Below are positions 16,490 through 24,699 of a DNA stretch of 64,000 bases, piece by piece (the first letter of the stretch is position 1; each line of letters starts with the position of its first letter). The position numbers were made by a program, and so were the translations under genes. The stretch spans positions 1-64,000 of the forward strand of contig NZ_JARXYX010000032.1 in NCBI RefSeq assembly GCF_029893585.1. Reading direction: 5' to 3'. This DNA comes from Streptomyces sp. LBL. Lineage in GTDB: Bacteria > Actinomycetota > Actinomycetes > Streptomycetales > Streptomycetaceae. The notes under the pieces are model-generated. The model was given only the letters and a program-made list of their open reading frames with translations. It was not told the origin of the DNA and searched no databases.

Positions 16490-17014
16490 ATGTCGTTCGT
16501 CATCGACCTGGACGCCGAGCGCCGCGAGGTTCAGTACCCCGACGGCATCCCGGTCAAGTTCGGCGGAGAACAGTTCATCTTCCCGGCAGAGCTGCCGGCC
16601 GCAGCCCTCGACCCGATCCTGTCCGACGAGCTGGACCTGGTCGGCCTCCTTGGCGACGTCATCAACTCCGCCGATGGCGACGCCGGCATCAAGGAAGTCG
16701 TCGCCGCTCTTTTCCGGCGCCCAGCCCTGCCACGGAAGTTCCTCGAGGCGATCCGCGAGACATACGCGCTCCTCCTCGATGACCAGAACGAGGAGTTCCT
16801 CAAGCGGAAGCCGTCCGTGCCGGACTACGTCCGCCTGACGACCGGTCTGGCCCGGGTCTACGGGGTGGAGCTGGGAAAGTTCTTTCGGTCGGCCGACTCC
16901 TCCGAGAGCGATGGAGCGACGTCGAGTCCGACCTCTCCCGATTCCACGGAGTCGACGCCCGACGGGTCTGGCTTCGTCCCGGACAGCCCGGATTCCTCGG
17001 CCTCCGACGACTGA
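16490..17014 (+). CDS. Tail assembly chaperone G
   Basis: ATG after AAGAAGAGG. The 174-aa product (MSFVIDLDAERREVQYPDG) is the G-type chaperone made without frameshift. It has a folded N-terminal two-thirds and a disordered Ser/Asp-rich tail after the slippery site. G and GT proteins coat the tape measure during tail tube assembly. Lengths and order (tail protein, G, GT, tape measure) are standard for siphophages. Confidence 0.85.
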   Translation: MSFVIDLDAERREVQYPDGIPVKFGGEQFIFPAELPAAALDPILSDELDLVGLLGDVINSADGDAGIKEVVAALFRRPALPRKFLEAIRETYALLLDDQNEEFLKRKPSVPDYVRLTTGLARVYGVELGKFFRSADSSESDGATSSPTSPDSTESTPDGSGFVPDSPDSSASDD

Positions 17015-17319
17015 TCTCTTTCGTCGACGGCCTGCCAGACGACTCCCGGGTCCGTTCAGCCCCTCTCGGCGGCTGGACCAAGGTCCTCGAGCTCATGGCC
17101 CTGATCGTCGAGGAAATCGGGCTCCTCGCCGCAGACAAGCGGCGCGTGGAGCCAACCACCATCGTTCGCCCGCCTCGCTTCGGCACCGAGCGGCGCATCG
17201 GCCCCGGCACGCCGCCCCGGCCCACGCAGCCCGCCCCGGAACCGCAGGCGCCCCGCATGACCGGCCACAGACAGATGCTCATGGCGGCCATGCAGACAGG
17301 AATGGTCCGCAGTGGCTGA
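16490..17319 (+). CDS. Tail assembly chaperone GT (programmed -1 frameshift product)
   Basis: Translation starts with G and shifts to the -1 frame at 16873-16879. The -1 frame then reads VLSVGRLLRERW, a well-formed domain (VESDLSRFHGVDARR, GQPGFLGLRRLISF, GWTKVLELMALIVEEIG) and a Pro-rich tail up to the TGA at 17319. There is no credible start for this segment alone near the shift, and the coding quality of the -1 frame is clear, which supports frameshifting rather than a separate gene. It overlaps the tape measure start by 8 bp. Confidence 0.85.
16873..16879 (+). other. -1 ribosomal slippery site GGGAAAG
   Basis: In the G frame the bases read G GGA AAG. Slipping by one gives GGG AAA. This heptamer is the same as in phage lambda G/GT, and the -1 frame downstream is open and coding. 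Confidence 0.85.
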
Positions 17320-20300
17320 GGGCCTACAGGCCGGCCGCCTTGACGTGCCGGTCGTCGCCGACCTTTCGGGGTTCGCGCAGCGGCTGCGCACCGCTGTCGA
17401 GACGGCGGCCGAGGGCCTGGCCGCCAAGGTCAAAGTCGAAGTCGACTCTAAGGGGCTTCGTCGGCGGCTCAAGGAAGCGGTCAATGAGGCGTCCAAGGGC
17501 GTCACCGCGAAGATCCGCGTCGAGATCGACGAGGAGCGGTTCTGGACCACGCTCGACGGCATCCGGCGCCGCATCGACGACACCGACCTGAATATCCCCG
17601 TCCGCCCAGACGGGGACGGCGACAGCGGCCGCGGCGGCGGCGGCCTTCTCGCCCGGCTCCGCGGCCTCATCTCTGGCGCCCAGGGCGAGGCAGACCGCAA
17701 CCCCGTCAACGTCCCGGTCAACATGCGGATGCCGGGGTCGGGCCGCGGCAGTCTGCGCATGCTCGGTATCGGGGCCATCGTGTCCCTGCTGCAGCCCGCG
17801 GTTGCCCTCATCGGCCAGTACGGCGCTGGCCTGACCGCCCTCGTCTCCTCGGCCGCACCCGCAGTTGGAGTTCTCGGCGCAATCCCCGGACTGATTGCCG
17901 CGGCGGGCACCGCGGCAATCGGAACGAAGGTCGCTTTCAACGGCTTCGGAGACGCCCTCAAGGAGTCGGTCAAGGCGCAGCAGATGCTCGCCTCGGACGG
18001 CAAGGTCACCGAGGCGCAGCAGAAGAAGCTCAAAGCTGCTCTGGACAGGCTCGCGCCGTCGGCCCGTGAGGCGGTCTCCGGCGTCTCCTCGCTGCAAGCG
18101 GCGTGGGGCAAGGTCCGCATGGCCGTCAGTGAGCGGTTCTTCTCCAAGGTCGCGGACGACATCAAGCCGCTCGCCAAGTCGGTGTTCCCGCTCCTGCAGG
18201 AGACACTCGGAGACTCCGCCTCTCAGATGGGAACCCTGGCGGAGCGCGGCGCGAAGTTCATGCAGACCGGCGTCTTCCGCAAGGACTTCAAGACGATCGC
18301 GGGCACGAACTCCCGCGTTGTCGGTAACCTGACCGACGGCCTGGCCAACATGGGCCGGGCCACCACGGACTTCCTGGTGGCCGGCGGTCCGTTCGTTGAG
18401 CGGGTCGGCCAGGCCGGCGAGAAGTTCACCCAGTGGGTCCGGGCCTCCGTGGCGGCTGGCCGGGAAACCGGAAGCCTCGCCAAGTTCCTCGACCACGCAG
18501 GGGACAAAGCCGCGCAGCTCGGCCGGACCACCGGCAGCCTGATCAAGGGACTCGGCGGCGTCGGCAAGGCCGCCATGGACACCGGTAACGCGCTGCTCGA
18601 CGGGCTCGAGGGCAGCATGCTCCGGTTCGAGCGCTGGGCTAACTCCGGGGCTGGCCAAAAGGCCATGAAACAGTTCTTCTCCGACGCAGCACCCGCGTTC
18701 CACGAGGTCAACCTCCTCTTCGGGGACCTCATGCGCGGGCTCGGCCGTTCGATGAAGGATGGCGGCATCACCGACCTGGTGCGGCAGATCCGCACCGAGC
18801 TGATGCCTGCCCTGGGGACTTTCTTCAACGCTCTCGGGCAGACCGTCGGGCCCGCGATCATCTCCGTGATCTCGAACATCGCCACAGCGATTGGGAACCT
18901 TTCGGCGGCCGGCTCCGGCCTCGGGGTACTGCTCGTAGCGTTCAGTGGCCTGCTCAATGTCTTCAACACGCTGATGAGCATCATCCCCGGGGCGAACACC
19001 GTCCTGGCGACGTTCCTGGGCACGATGCTTGCCCTCAAGGTCGTCACGGCCGTGGGCAACATGCTGCGCTCCTTCGGCACTTCCGTCGTGGCCGCGGGCA
19101 CCTCCGTCCGCACCATGAGCAACACCATGCGCGGCACGACCGGGATCATCGGACCGCAGATCACCATGTGGCAGCGTATGGGCCTCGCTTACCAGGGCGC
19201 CGCAGCACAGGGAAACCGCTTTACCGGTGTCATGCGTGGGATCGGCGCGGCCAACCGTGTTGCCTCGAACGCCATCGGCGGCATCACCTCGGCCCTCGGC
19301 GGTCCGCTCGGTATCGCGCTCGCCGGCGTCACCATCGGTCTCGGCCTCCTCGCCTCCCGGCAGGAAGAGGCCGCCCGCGCCACCCAGGCGCACCAGGAAC
19401 GCGTGAAGTCGCTGACGGACGCCCTCGGCGCGTCCGGCGGCGCGATCGACGCCAACGTCAGGGCGTCGGCCGCGCAGCTCCTGCAGGACACGGAACTCGC
19501 CGACGGCAAAGGGAAGCTCGTCGACATGATGAGCAAGGCGGGCGTCAGTCTCGGAGAGCTGACGAACGCCTACCTCGGCCAGGGCACGTCTCTCAAGGAG
19601 CTGCAGAAGAATCTCCAGTCGACGGCCGACTCGCACGAGGTATGGATGACCACCGCGCAGGGGGCAGCCCAGTCCTGGGACGATGAGGGCCTGGCCGCGA
19701 TCCGCGCGAAGGACGCCATCGGAACCGTCAAGGGCGAGCTGGAGGACAGCCAGAAGAAGCACAAAGAACTCGCTGACGCCATCAACCAGTCCGGAGCCAC
19801 CGGCACGAGCGCGTACGGCCGACTGCAGTCCGCCGTGACGACTTTCGGCGACAAGACGAAGTCGGCGGACGAGCGGGTCGACGCCCTCAAGCGGGCGCTG
19901 GATGCACTGAACGGCAACACACAGTCGTTCCACGATGCGGAGACGCAGCTCAACTCGGTGATGCTCCAGATCGACGACACGATGAAGTCGAACATCGAGA
20001 AGGCCGACGGTTGGGGTCGGTCGCTCGTCGCGAACGACGGTCTGGTCAACACCTCGACGAAGAACGGGCAGACCCTCAACGGACAGCTGACGGAGTTGCG
20101 CGACGGCATGCTCGGCGTGGCGACCCGGGCGCAGGAAGCCGCGGATCAGGGCCTGATGCCTATGTCCGACGCGATGGACAAGAGCCAGACCGCGATGGAC
20201 CGGGCCCGTGCGAAAGCGCTCCAGCTCGCCGCGGATATGGACATCCCGAAGAACCAGGCTAAGGCCCTCGCCGATCAGATGGGGTTCGTCCCGGACACCA

Positions 20301-21340
20301 TCAATACACTCGTCACCGCGACCGGCATCCCGGAGACGACGGCCGAGGTCCTGGGCCTGCGCGGGAAGCTCGAGAGCATCAAGCCGGGCAAGGCCATCCA
20401 GATCACGACGCATACGGCCGGTGCACGCGAACAGCTCCAGGCCCTGGGCTTCACGGTGCAGCGCATCCCGGGCAGCAAGAACGTCTCCGTCACCGCCCCG
20501 ACCGGCGGCGCCCGCGTGAACATCAAGGCCCTGGCGCAGGACATCGCCGCCGCGCCGGACAAGAAGAGGGTCACCGTTCAGGCGATCGTCAGGCAGGCTG
20601 CCGGCGACCTGAAGAACGTCCAGCAGAAGGTCGCGGGTTTACCCAAGGGCAAATCGATCGACGTCAAGGCGCCGACGAAGACCGCCCAGGCCGCGCTGAA
20701 ATCCCTCGGGTACAAGATCAGCACCGTCGACGGGGCGCACGGTAAGACGGTCCGGATCACCGCCCCGAACAGGTTGCCCATCTCTCAGGTGCAGGCGATC
20801 CAGGGGAAGATCAACAGCCTCACAGGCAGGACCGTCACCGTCACCGTCCGATACACGACGCAGGGCAAGCCGTACGTCTCCGAGCACGCTGACGGCGGAA
20901 TCGTCCAGTACGCCAACGGCGGCATCCGCCGTATGGCCGGCCGAGTGAAGGCCTTCGCGAACGGCGCCGAGAACCACATCGCGCAGATCGCGAAGGCGGG
21001 TGAGATGCGGCTGTGGGCAGAGCCGGAGACCTACCCCGGAGAGGCGTACATCCCGCTGGCGCCGTCCAAGCGGAAGCGGTCCGAGGAGATCCTCGCCACG
21101 GTCGCGAAGTACTTCGGCGGTGCGGTCATGTACCCGCAGCGAGGGCTGTCCACGTTCGCCAACGGCGGCATCAGGACGTCGGCACGCCCCACCACCGTCC
21201 GGCAGCGAACGGCGGCAGCGGCCTCCCTCGTCGGCGGTGACCTGAACCTCAACATCGGCGCCGTGGACTCAACGGGCACCGCACTGGACGACGCAATGTT
21301 CGAGCTGCGTCGGATTCGCCTGGGAGGCAGCTATGCGTGA
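17312..21340 (+). CDS. Tape measure protein
   Basis: GTG start overlapping the end of GT. The 1342-aa product has a helical N-terminus, hydrophobic segments at about residues 150-210, 535-590 and 663-690 that may insert into the membrane at DNA entry, long helical repeats, and a C-terminal part with Gly-rich ADGGIVQYANGGIRR-like repeats. By the usual 0.15 nm per residue rule the tail would be about 200 nm. Longest gene seen whole in the prophage. The next gene begins inside its last codons. Confidence 0.9.
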   Translation: MAEGLQAGRLDVPVVADLSGFAQRLRTAVETAAEGLAAKVKVEVDSKGLRRRLKEAVNEASKGVTAKIRVEIDEERFWTTLDGIRRRIDDTDLNIPVRPDGDGDSGRGGGGLLARLRGLISGAQGEADRNPVNVPVNMRMPGSGRGSLRMLGIGAIVSLLQPAVALIGQYGAGLTALVSSAAPAVGVLGAIPGLIAAAGTAAIGTKVAFNGFGDALKESVKAQQMLASDGKVTEAQQKKLKAALDRLAPSAREAVSGVSSLQAAWGKVRMAVSERFFSKVADDIKPLAKSVFPLLQETLGDSASQMGTLAERGAKFMQTGVFRKDFKTIAGTNSRVVGNLTDGLANMGRATTDFLVAGGPFVERVGQAGEKFTQWVRASVAAGRETGSLAKFLDHAGDKAAQLGRTTGSLIKGLGGVGKAAMDTGNALLDGLEGSMLRFERWANSGAGQKAMKQFFSDAAPAFHEVNLLFGDLMRGLGRSMKDGGITDLVRQIRTELMPALGTFFNALGQTVGPAIISVISNIATAIGNLSAAGSGLGVLLVAFSGLLNVFNTLMSIIPGANTVLATFLGTMLALKVVTAVGNMLRSFGTSVVAAGTSVRTMSNTMRGTTGIIGPQITMWQRMGLAYQGAAAQGNRFTGVMRGIGAANRVASNAIGGITSALGGPLGIALAGVTIGLGLLASRQEEAARATQAHQERVKSLTDALGASGGAIDANVRASAAQLLQDTELADGKGKLVDMMSKAGVSLGELTNAYLGQGTSLKELQKNLQSTADSHEVWMTTAQGAAQSWDDEGLAAIRAKDAIGTVKGELEDSQKKHKELADAINQSGATGTSAYGRLQSAVTTFGDKTKSADERVDALKRALDALNGNTQSFHDAETQLNSVMLQIDDTMKSNIEKADGWGRSLVANDGLVNTSTKNGQTLNGQLTELRDGMLGVATRAQEAADQGLMPMSDAMDKSQTAMDRARAKALQLAADMDIPKNQAKALADQMGFVPDTINTLVTATGIPETTAEVLGLRGKLESIKPGKAIQITTHTAGAREQLQALGFTVQRIPGSKNVSVTAPTGGARVNIKALAQDIAAAPDKKRVTVQAIVRQAAGDLKNVQQKVAGLPKGKSIDVKAPTKTAQAALKSLGYKISTVDGAHGKTVRITAPNRLPISQVQAIQGKINSLTGRTVTVTVRYTTQGKPYVSEHADGGIVQYANGGIRRMAGRVKAFANGAENHIAQIAKAGEMRLWAEPETYPGEAYIPLAPSKRKRSEEILATVAKYFGGAVMYPQRGLSTFANGGIRTSARPTTVRQRTAAAASLVGGDLNLNIGAVDSTGTALDDAMFELRRIRLGGSYA

Positions 21341-22373
21341 CGGCGACTGGTACATCGGCTACTACGCCTACAGCAACTACCCGGGCGCGCTGCTGCACTT
21401 CGGGCGGGAGGATACGGGCATCTACTGCCTGTCGGAGCCGGATATCGCGTTCGCGGACGTCGACGTCGCGGACGCGCCGCTGCCGGGCGAGGACGGCGTC
21501 CGTATGGGCCGCGACTACCAGCGCAGCGCCACCGCCACGTTCGAGCTGGGCGTCGATGGAAGCCACACGCTCATTGACCGGCACTGGCCCCTGCGTCCCG
21601 GTCCAAAGGACCGGGTCGGCAAATGGACCGACATGGAGGCCGCGCTGGCGTTCGTGAAAAAAGACGACCAGAGTCCCGCTGTGCGGGGTCTGGACGGCGT
21701 GAACCTGCTGCGCCAGGTGTGGCGGGCCGACGCCATCCGTGGCAGGGCAGGACGCGTCTCCTGGCTCGCGCACAAGACCGGCGGCCGCACCCGCCGGCTG
21801 TACGGCCGCCCGCGGAAGTTCGCGGTCTCGCACTCCAGGCTCTCGTCCCAGGGGTACACGCCCGTCGTCGCCGATTTCGTCGCGGTCGACGATCGCTTCT
21901 ACGACGAGACGGCGCAGCAGGTCGAGCTCTACGACCACGTGGCGGTCTCCCTGCCGTGGCGGCCGGGCCGAGGCTCCCGCCCTGAGTGGCTGTATACGTC
22001 GAAGAAGACCATCGTGTTCCAGCAGAAGGGCACGATGCACACATACCCCTACATCGATGTCTATGGGCCGTGCAAGAACCCCAAGATCACCATGGGTGGC
22101 CTGTGGGCGGTGCAGCTCGACATGACGATCGCTGCAGGGGCCTACGTCCGTATCGACCCGCGGCCGTGGATCCGCACGGTCACCCTTCGCAGCGGGGCGG
22201 ACTCGAAGTCGGTGGCGGACAAGCTGACCCGGGCCTCGCCCCGCCTGGCGCAGATGTTCATTCCGCCCGGTCTCTGGTCGGCATCGCTGTCGTACACCAA
22301 GACCGCCGGTGCCACCTCCCACGACGGGCCCCGCATCCTCATCAACTGGCGGGACGCCTACAACTGGTGGTGA
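21333..22373 (+). CDS. Distal tail (Dit-like) minor tail protein
   Basis: ATG overlaps the tape measure end. The 346-aa product begins MRDGDWYIGYYAYSNYP and has alternating beta strands with SSQGYTPVVADFVAVDDRFY and a galectin-like C-terminal half (TIVFQQKGTMHTYPYIDVYG). This fits the protein that closes the tail tip after the tape measure. Length and order agree. Sequence motifs for Dit are weak, so the name is by position. Confidence 0.65.
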   Translation: MRDGDWYIGYYAYSNYPGALLHFGREDTGIYCLSEPDIAFADVDVADAPLPGEDGVRMGRDYQRSATATFELGVDGSHTLIDRHWPLRPGPKDRVGKWTDMEAALAFVKKDDQSPAVRGLDGVNLLRQVWRADAIRGRAGRVSWLAHKTGGRTRRLYGRPRKFAVSHSRLSSQGYTPVVADFVAVDDRFYDETAQQVELYDHVAVSLPWRPGRGSRPEWLYTSKKTIVFQQKGTMHTYPYIDVYGPCKNPKITMGGLWAVQLDMTIAAGAYVRIDPRPWIRTVTLRSGADSKSVADKLTRASPRLAQMFIPPGLWSASLSYTKTAGATSHDGPRILINWRDAYNWW

Positions 22374-22377
22374 GCGG

Positions 22378-22407
22378 GCGACAGTAGCCCATCCGGCCGC
22401 TCACTCT
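22378..22407 (+). promoter_or_regulatory. Putative phage late promoter I
   Basis: GCGACAGTAGCCC then CACTCT 22 bp after the G of GAC. The start codon is 58 bp from GAC. Confidence 0.65.
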
Positions 22408-22437
22408 CTCCCCTCCCGTACGGAGAAGGAGAGCAGT

Positions 22438-23409
22438 ATGACGTGGGACCCGATCCCCTGGTTCGTGGAAAACACGGCAGCGTCTGAGGAGGTGCTGCGC
22501 CTGATCGCCGATGTCGCCGCGTGCGGCGGGGAAGGCATCGTCAGCCCCGCGGACCTCCTGGTGACCGCGTTGGACGCGCCGGCCGGCTCGGTGCAGGTCG
22601 GGCCGGGCGCTATGGTCGCGAGGCGTCGCGCGGCGGCAGGCGGGGGCAGCCAGAGCTACGCCGCACGCATGCCGACGGTGGAGCAGGTGGACATCGAGCC
22701 GACGTCGGTGGACGGCGGCCGCTCGGACCTGATCATTGCCCGCGTAGAAGACCCGTACGGCGGGGAGGCGTGGCCAGCGCCGGAGGACCCGGGGGTCGGC
22801 CCGTACGTTTTCACGCGGGTCATTCCTGATGTGCCGGTCGGCACCACGAGCATCCTCGACATCGACCCTGACTCCACCGCGGTCACCCTCGCCCGGGTCG
22901 ATATGCCGGCGGGGACGACGAACATCACTGCGGCGATGGTCACCGACCTGCGGCAGCTCGCGCGGCCGCGGTCGCAGACCTCTCGCCGATACCTGCCGGG
23001 CGCATGGTCGACTCCGGACGACGTCGGCGCGATCACCGACACCTGGGAGGGCTTCCCACTCGGCTCCACCTGGACGGAGAAGGTCCCGGAGTGGGCCACC
23101 CACGTTGCGGTGCACGTGTCCATTACGGGCCTGCTCCACCCGGACGCCGTGGAGGCCCGCGGGCAGCTCAGGGTGTCGTTCGCCGACACCCAGCACGGTG
23201 TGGGGATGCCGTTCAGCGCGGCCCAGGCTGGCCGCCTCGCGGTGCAGGCGGGAGGCAAGTTCACCCTCGACCCGGCCGACCGCGGGACGATGCTCGACAT
23301 CGACGTCGAGGCCACCGGCACCGCCGACTACACCGGCGTACTGCGCGCGGACGCCTACACGGTGCTGTCGCTCGAGGTGACCTACTCGCAGGAGCCGGTG
23401 AGCGCCTGA
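22438..23409 (+). CDS. Minor tail protein
   Basis: ATG after AGAAGGAGAG. The 323-aa product (MTWDPIPWFVENTAASEEVL) has a baseplate-like N-terminal half, with PADLLVTALDAPAGSVQVG and DLIIARVEDPYGGEA, and a beta-rich C-terminal half (WATHVAVHVSITGLLHP). It resembles minor tail proteins that follow the Dit protein in actinophages. It is coupled to the next gene by TGATG. Confidence 0.6.
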   Translation: MTWDPIPWFVENTAASEEVLRLIADVAACGGEGIVSPADLLVTALDAPAGSVQVGPGAMVARRRAAAGGGSQSYAARMPTVEQVDIEPTSVDGGRSDLIIARVEDPYGGEAWPAPEDPGVGPYVFTRVIPDVPVGTTSILDIDPDSTAVTLARVDMPAGTTNITAAMVTDLRQLARPRSQTSRRYLPGAWSTPDDVGAITDTWEGFPLGSTWTEKVPEWATHVAVHVSITGLLHPDAVEARGQLRVSFADTQHGVGMPFSAAQAGRLAVQAGGKFTLDPADRGTMLDIDVEATGTADYTGVLRADAYTVLSLEVTYSQEPVSA

Positions 23410-24611
23410 TGAGCGGGTGGCGTTACATTGCGATGCGCGCGGCCACGGGCGATTTCCTGGACTGGGATGTCCCGTTCGTCGCTGACTCCCCGCCCCGGCG
23501 GGAGCTGAACGGACCCGGCCAGATGACGGGGACGATCTCGCCGGAGTACATGCGGCTGACGGGCAAGCCCGACGGCCTGCCCGTCCTGGCGGAGTGGTCG
23601 ACCGCGCTGTTCGCGGAGTTCGCGGGCCGCATCCGGTGGGGCGGGCTGCTCACGAACGTCTCCTTCGAGAACCAGTCGATGAAGGTCACGTGCGCTGGCT
23701 ATACCGCCTACCCGGCAGGGATGCCGTACCTCGGGACCGTGATCCGCTCCGGCGCCACCATCGCCCAGAAGTGGGCATACGACGGAAAAGATAAAAATCA
23801 TGATGGCTACATCGACGGCAGCCACCCGAAGCGGAAGATGCCGAAGAAGCCGAAGGACAAGATCGGCGTCCGGTGGGACGCCTTCGACGTCGTCCGGACC
23901 ATCTGGACCCACCTCCAGAGCTACAAGATGGGCGCACTGGGCGTCACCCTCGACAAGCACGACTCCGGCTACAAGCTCGGCGCAGCCAGCGGCAAGGACC
24001 CGTGGGAGCTGCTGTGGTGGGACAGCCCCGATTGCGGCTCCACCATCACCGACGTGATGAACCTCGCGAAAGCCGACTTCCTCGAACGGCACTACTGGGA
24101 CGGCAGCAAGGAGAAGATCCTCCACCACATCGACTTCGGCTCCAGGCGCCTCGGCAAGGGCCGCCACGACCTGCGCTTCGCACAGGGCGAGAACGTCATC
24201 GAGATCGCGACCCCGTCCTATCAGGGCGACTTCTTCGCGAACAACATTTACGTCCTGGGCAAGGGGTCAGGCCAGAAGACGGCCAGGGTCCGCGTCATCG
24301 CCGACGACAAACGCCTACGCCGGGCGAAGATCATCACCCGGAAGTCGACGGCGCACGCGAAAACGCTCACCGAGTACGGCAAGAAGGAACGCGCCAAGCA
24401 CTCCGAGCAGCTCACGATCCCGTCCATCGCGATCCGCCATCACCCCAACGCACCGCTGGGCTCGTGGGTTCTCGGCGACCGTATCCTCGTCCACGTCGAT
24501 ATCCCGTGGGTAGGTGAACTCGCGATCTGGCACCGCATCACGGCCGAGGAGATCGACCCAGCCGCCGGCACCGCGGTCCTCTCACTGACACGCGCAGACT
24601 TCCACGGCTGA
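23409..24611 (+). CDS. Tail hub / baseplate protein with EF-hand-like loop
   Basis: The ATG overlaps the previous TGA. The 400-aa product (MSGWRYIAMRAATGDFLDWD) has features of tail-associated hub proteins (Siphovirus ReqiPepy6 gp37-like): N-terminal PGQMTGTISPEYMRL, a middle domain, and a C-terminal IWHRITAEEIDPA strand region. At about residue 125, DKNHDGYIDG matches the calcium loop DxNxDGxI of EF-hand and dockerin repeats, with H at the twelfth position instead of E. The loop suggests Ca2+ use in adsorption, by inference. Confidence 0.6.
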   Translation: MSGWRYIAMRAATGDFLDWDVPFVADSPPRRELNGPGQMTGTISPEYMRLTGKPDGLPVLAEWSTALFAEFAGRIRWGGLLTNVSFENQSMKVTCAGYTAYPAGMPYLGTVIRSGATIAQKWAYDGKDKNHDGYIDGSHPKRKMPKKPKDKIGVRWDAFDVVRTIWTHLQSYKMGALGVTLDKHDSGYKLGAASGKDPWELLWWDSPDCGSTITDVMNLAKADFLERHYWDGSKEKILHHIDFGSRRLGKGRHDLRFAQGENVIEIATPSYQGDFFANNIYVLGKGSGQKTARVRVIADDKRLRRAKIITRKSTAHAKTLTEYGKKERAKHSEQLTIPSIAIRHHPNAPLGSWVLGDRILVHVDIPWVGELAIWHRITAEEIDPAAGTAVLSLTRADFHG

Positions 24612-24618
24612 CCAGGCC

Positions 24619-24648
24619 GCGACACTAACCCGCTCGACCCTCCACTCT
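24619..24648 (+). promoter_or_regulatory. Putative phage late promoter J
   Basis: GCGACACTAACCC then CACTCT 22 bp after the G of GAC. The start codon is 79 bp from GAC. Confidence 0.65.
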
Positions 24649-24699
24649 CCGCCTGCCCCGGACATCCCGGCGGCCGCAGGGACACGGAGGGGAGGACAA

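Noticed and set aside
17324..20413. Long minus-strand open frame of about 1029 codons opposite the tape measure gene
   Set aside because: It mirrors the GC-rich third positions of the tape measure gene. No ribosome binding site or coherent domain, and composition is unnatural.
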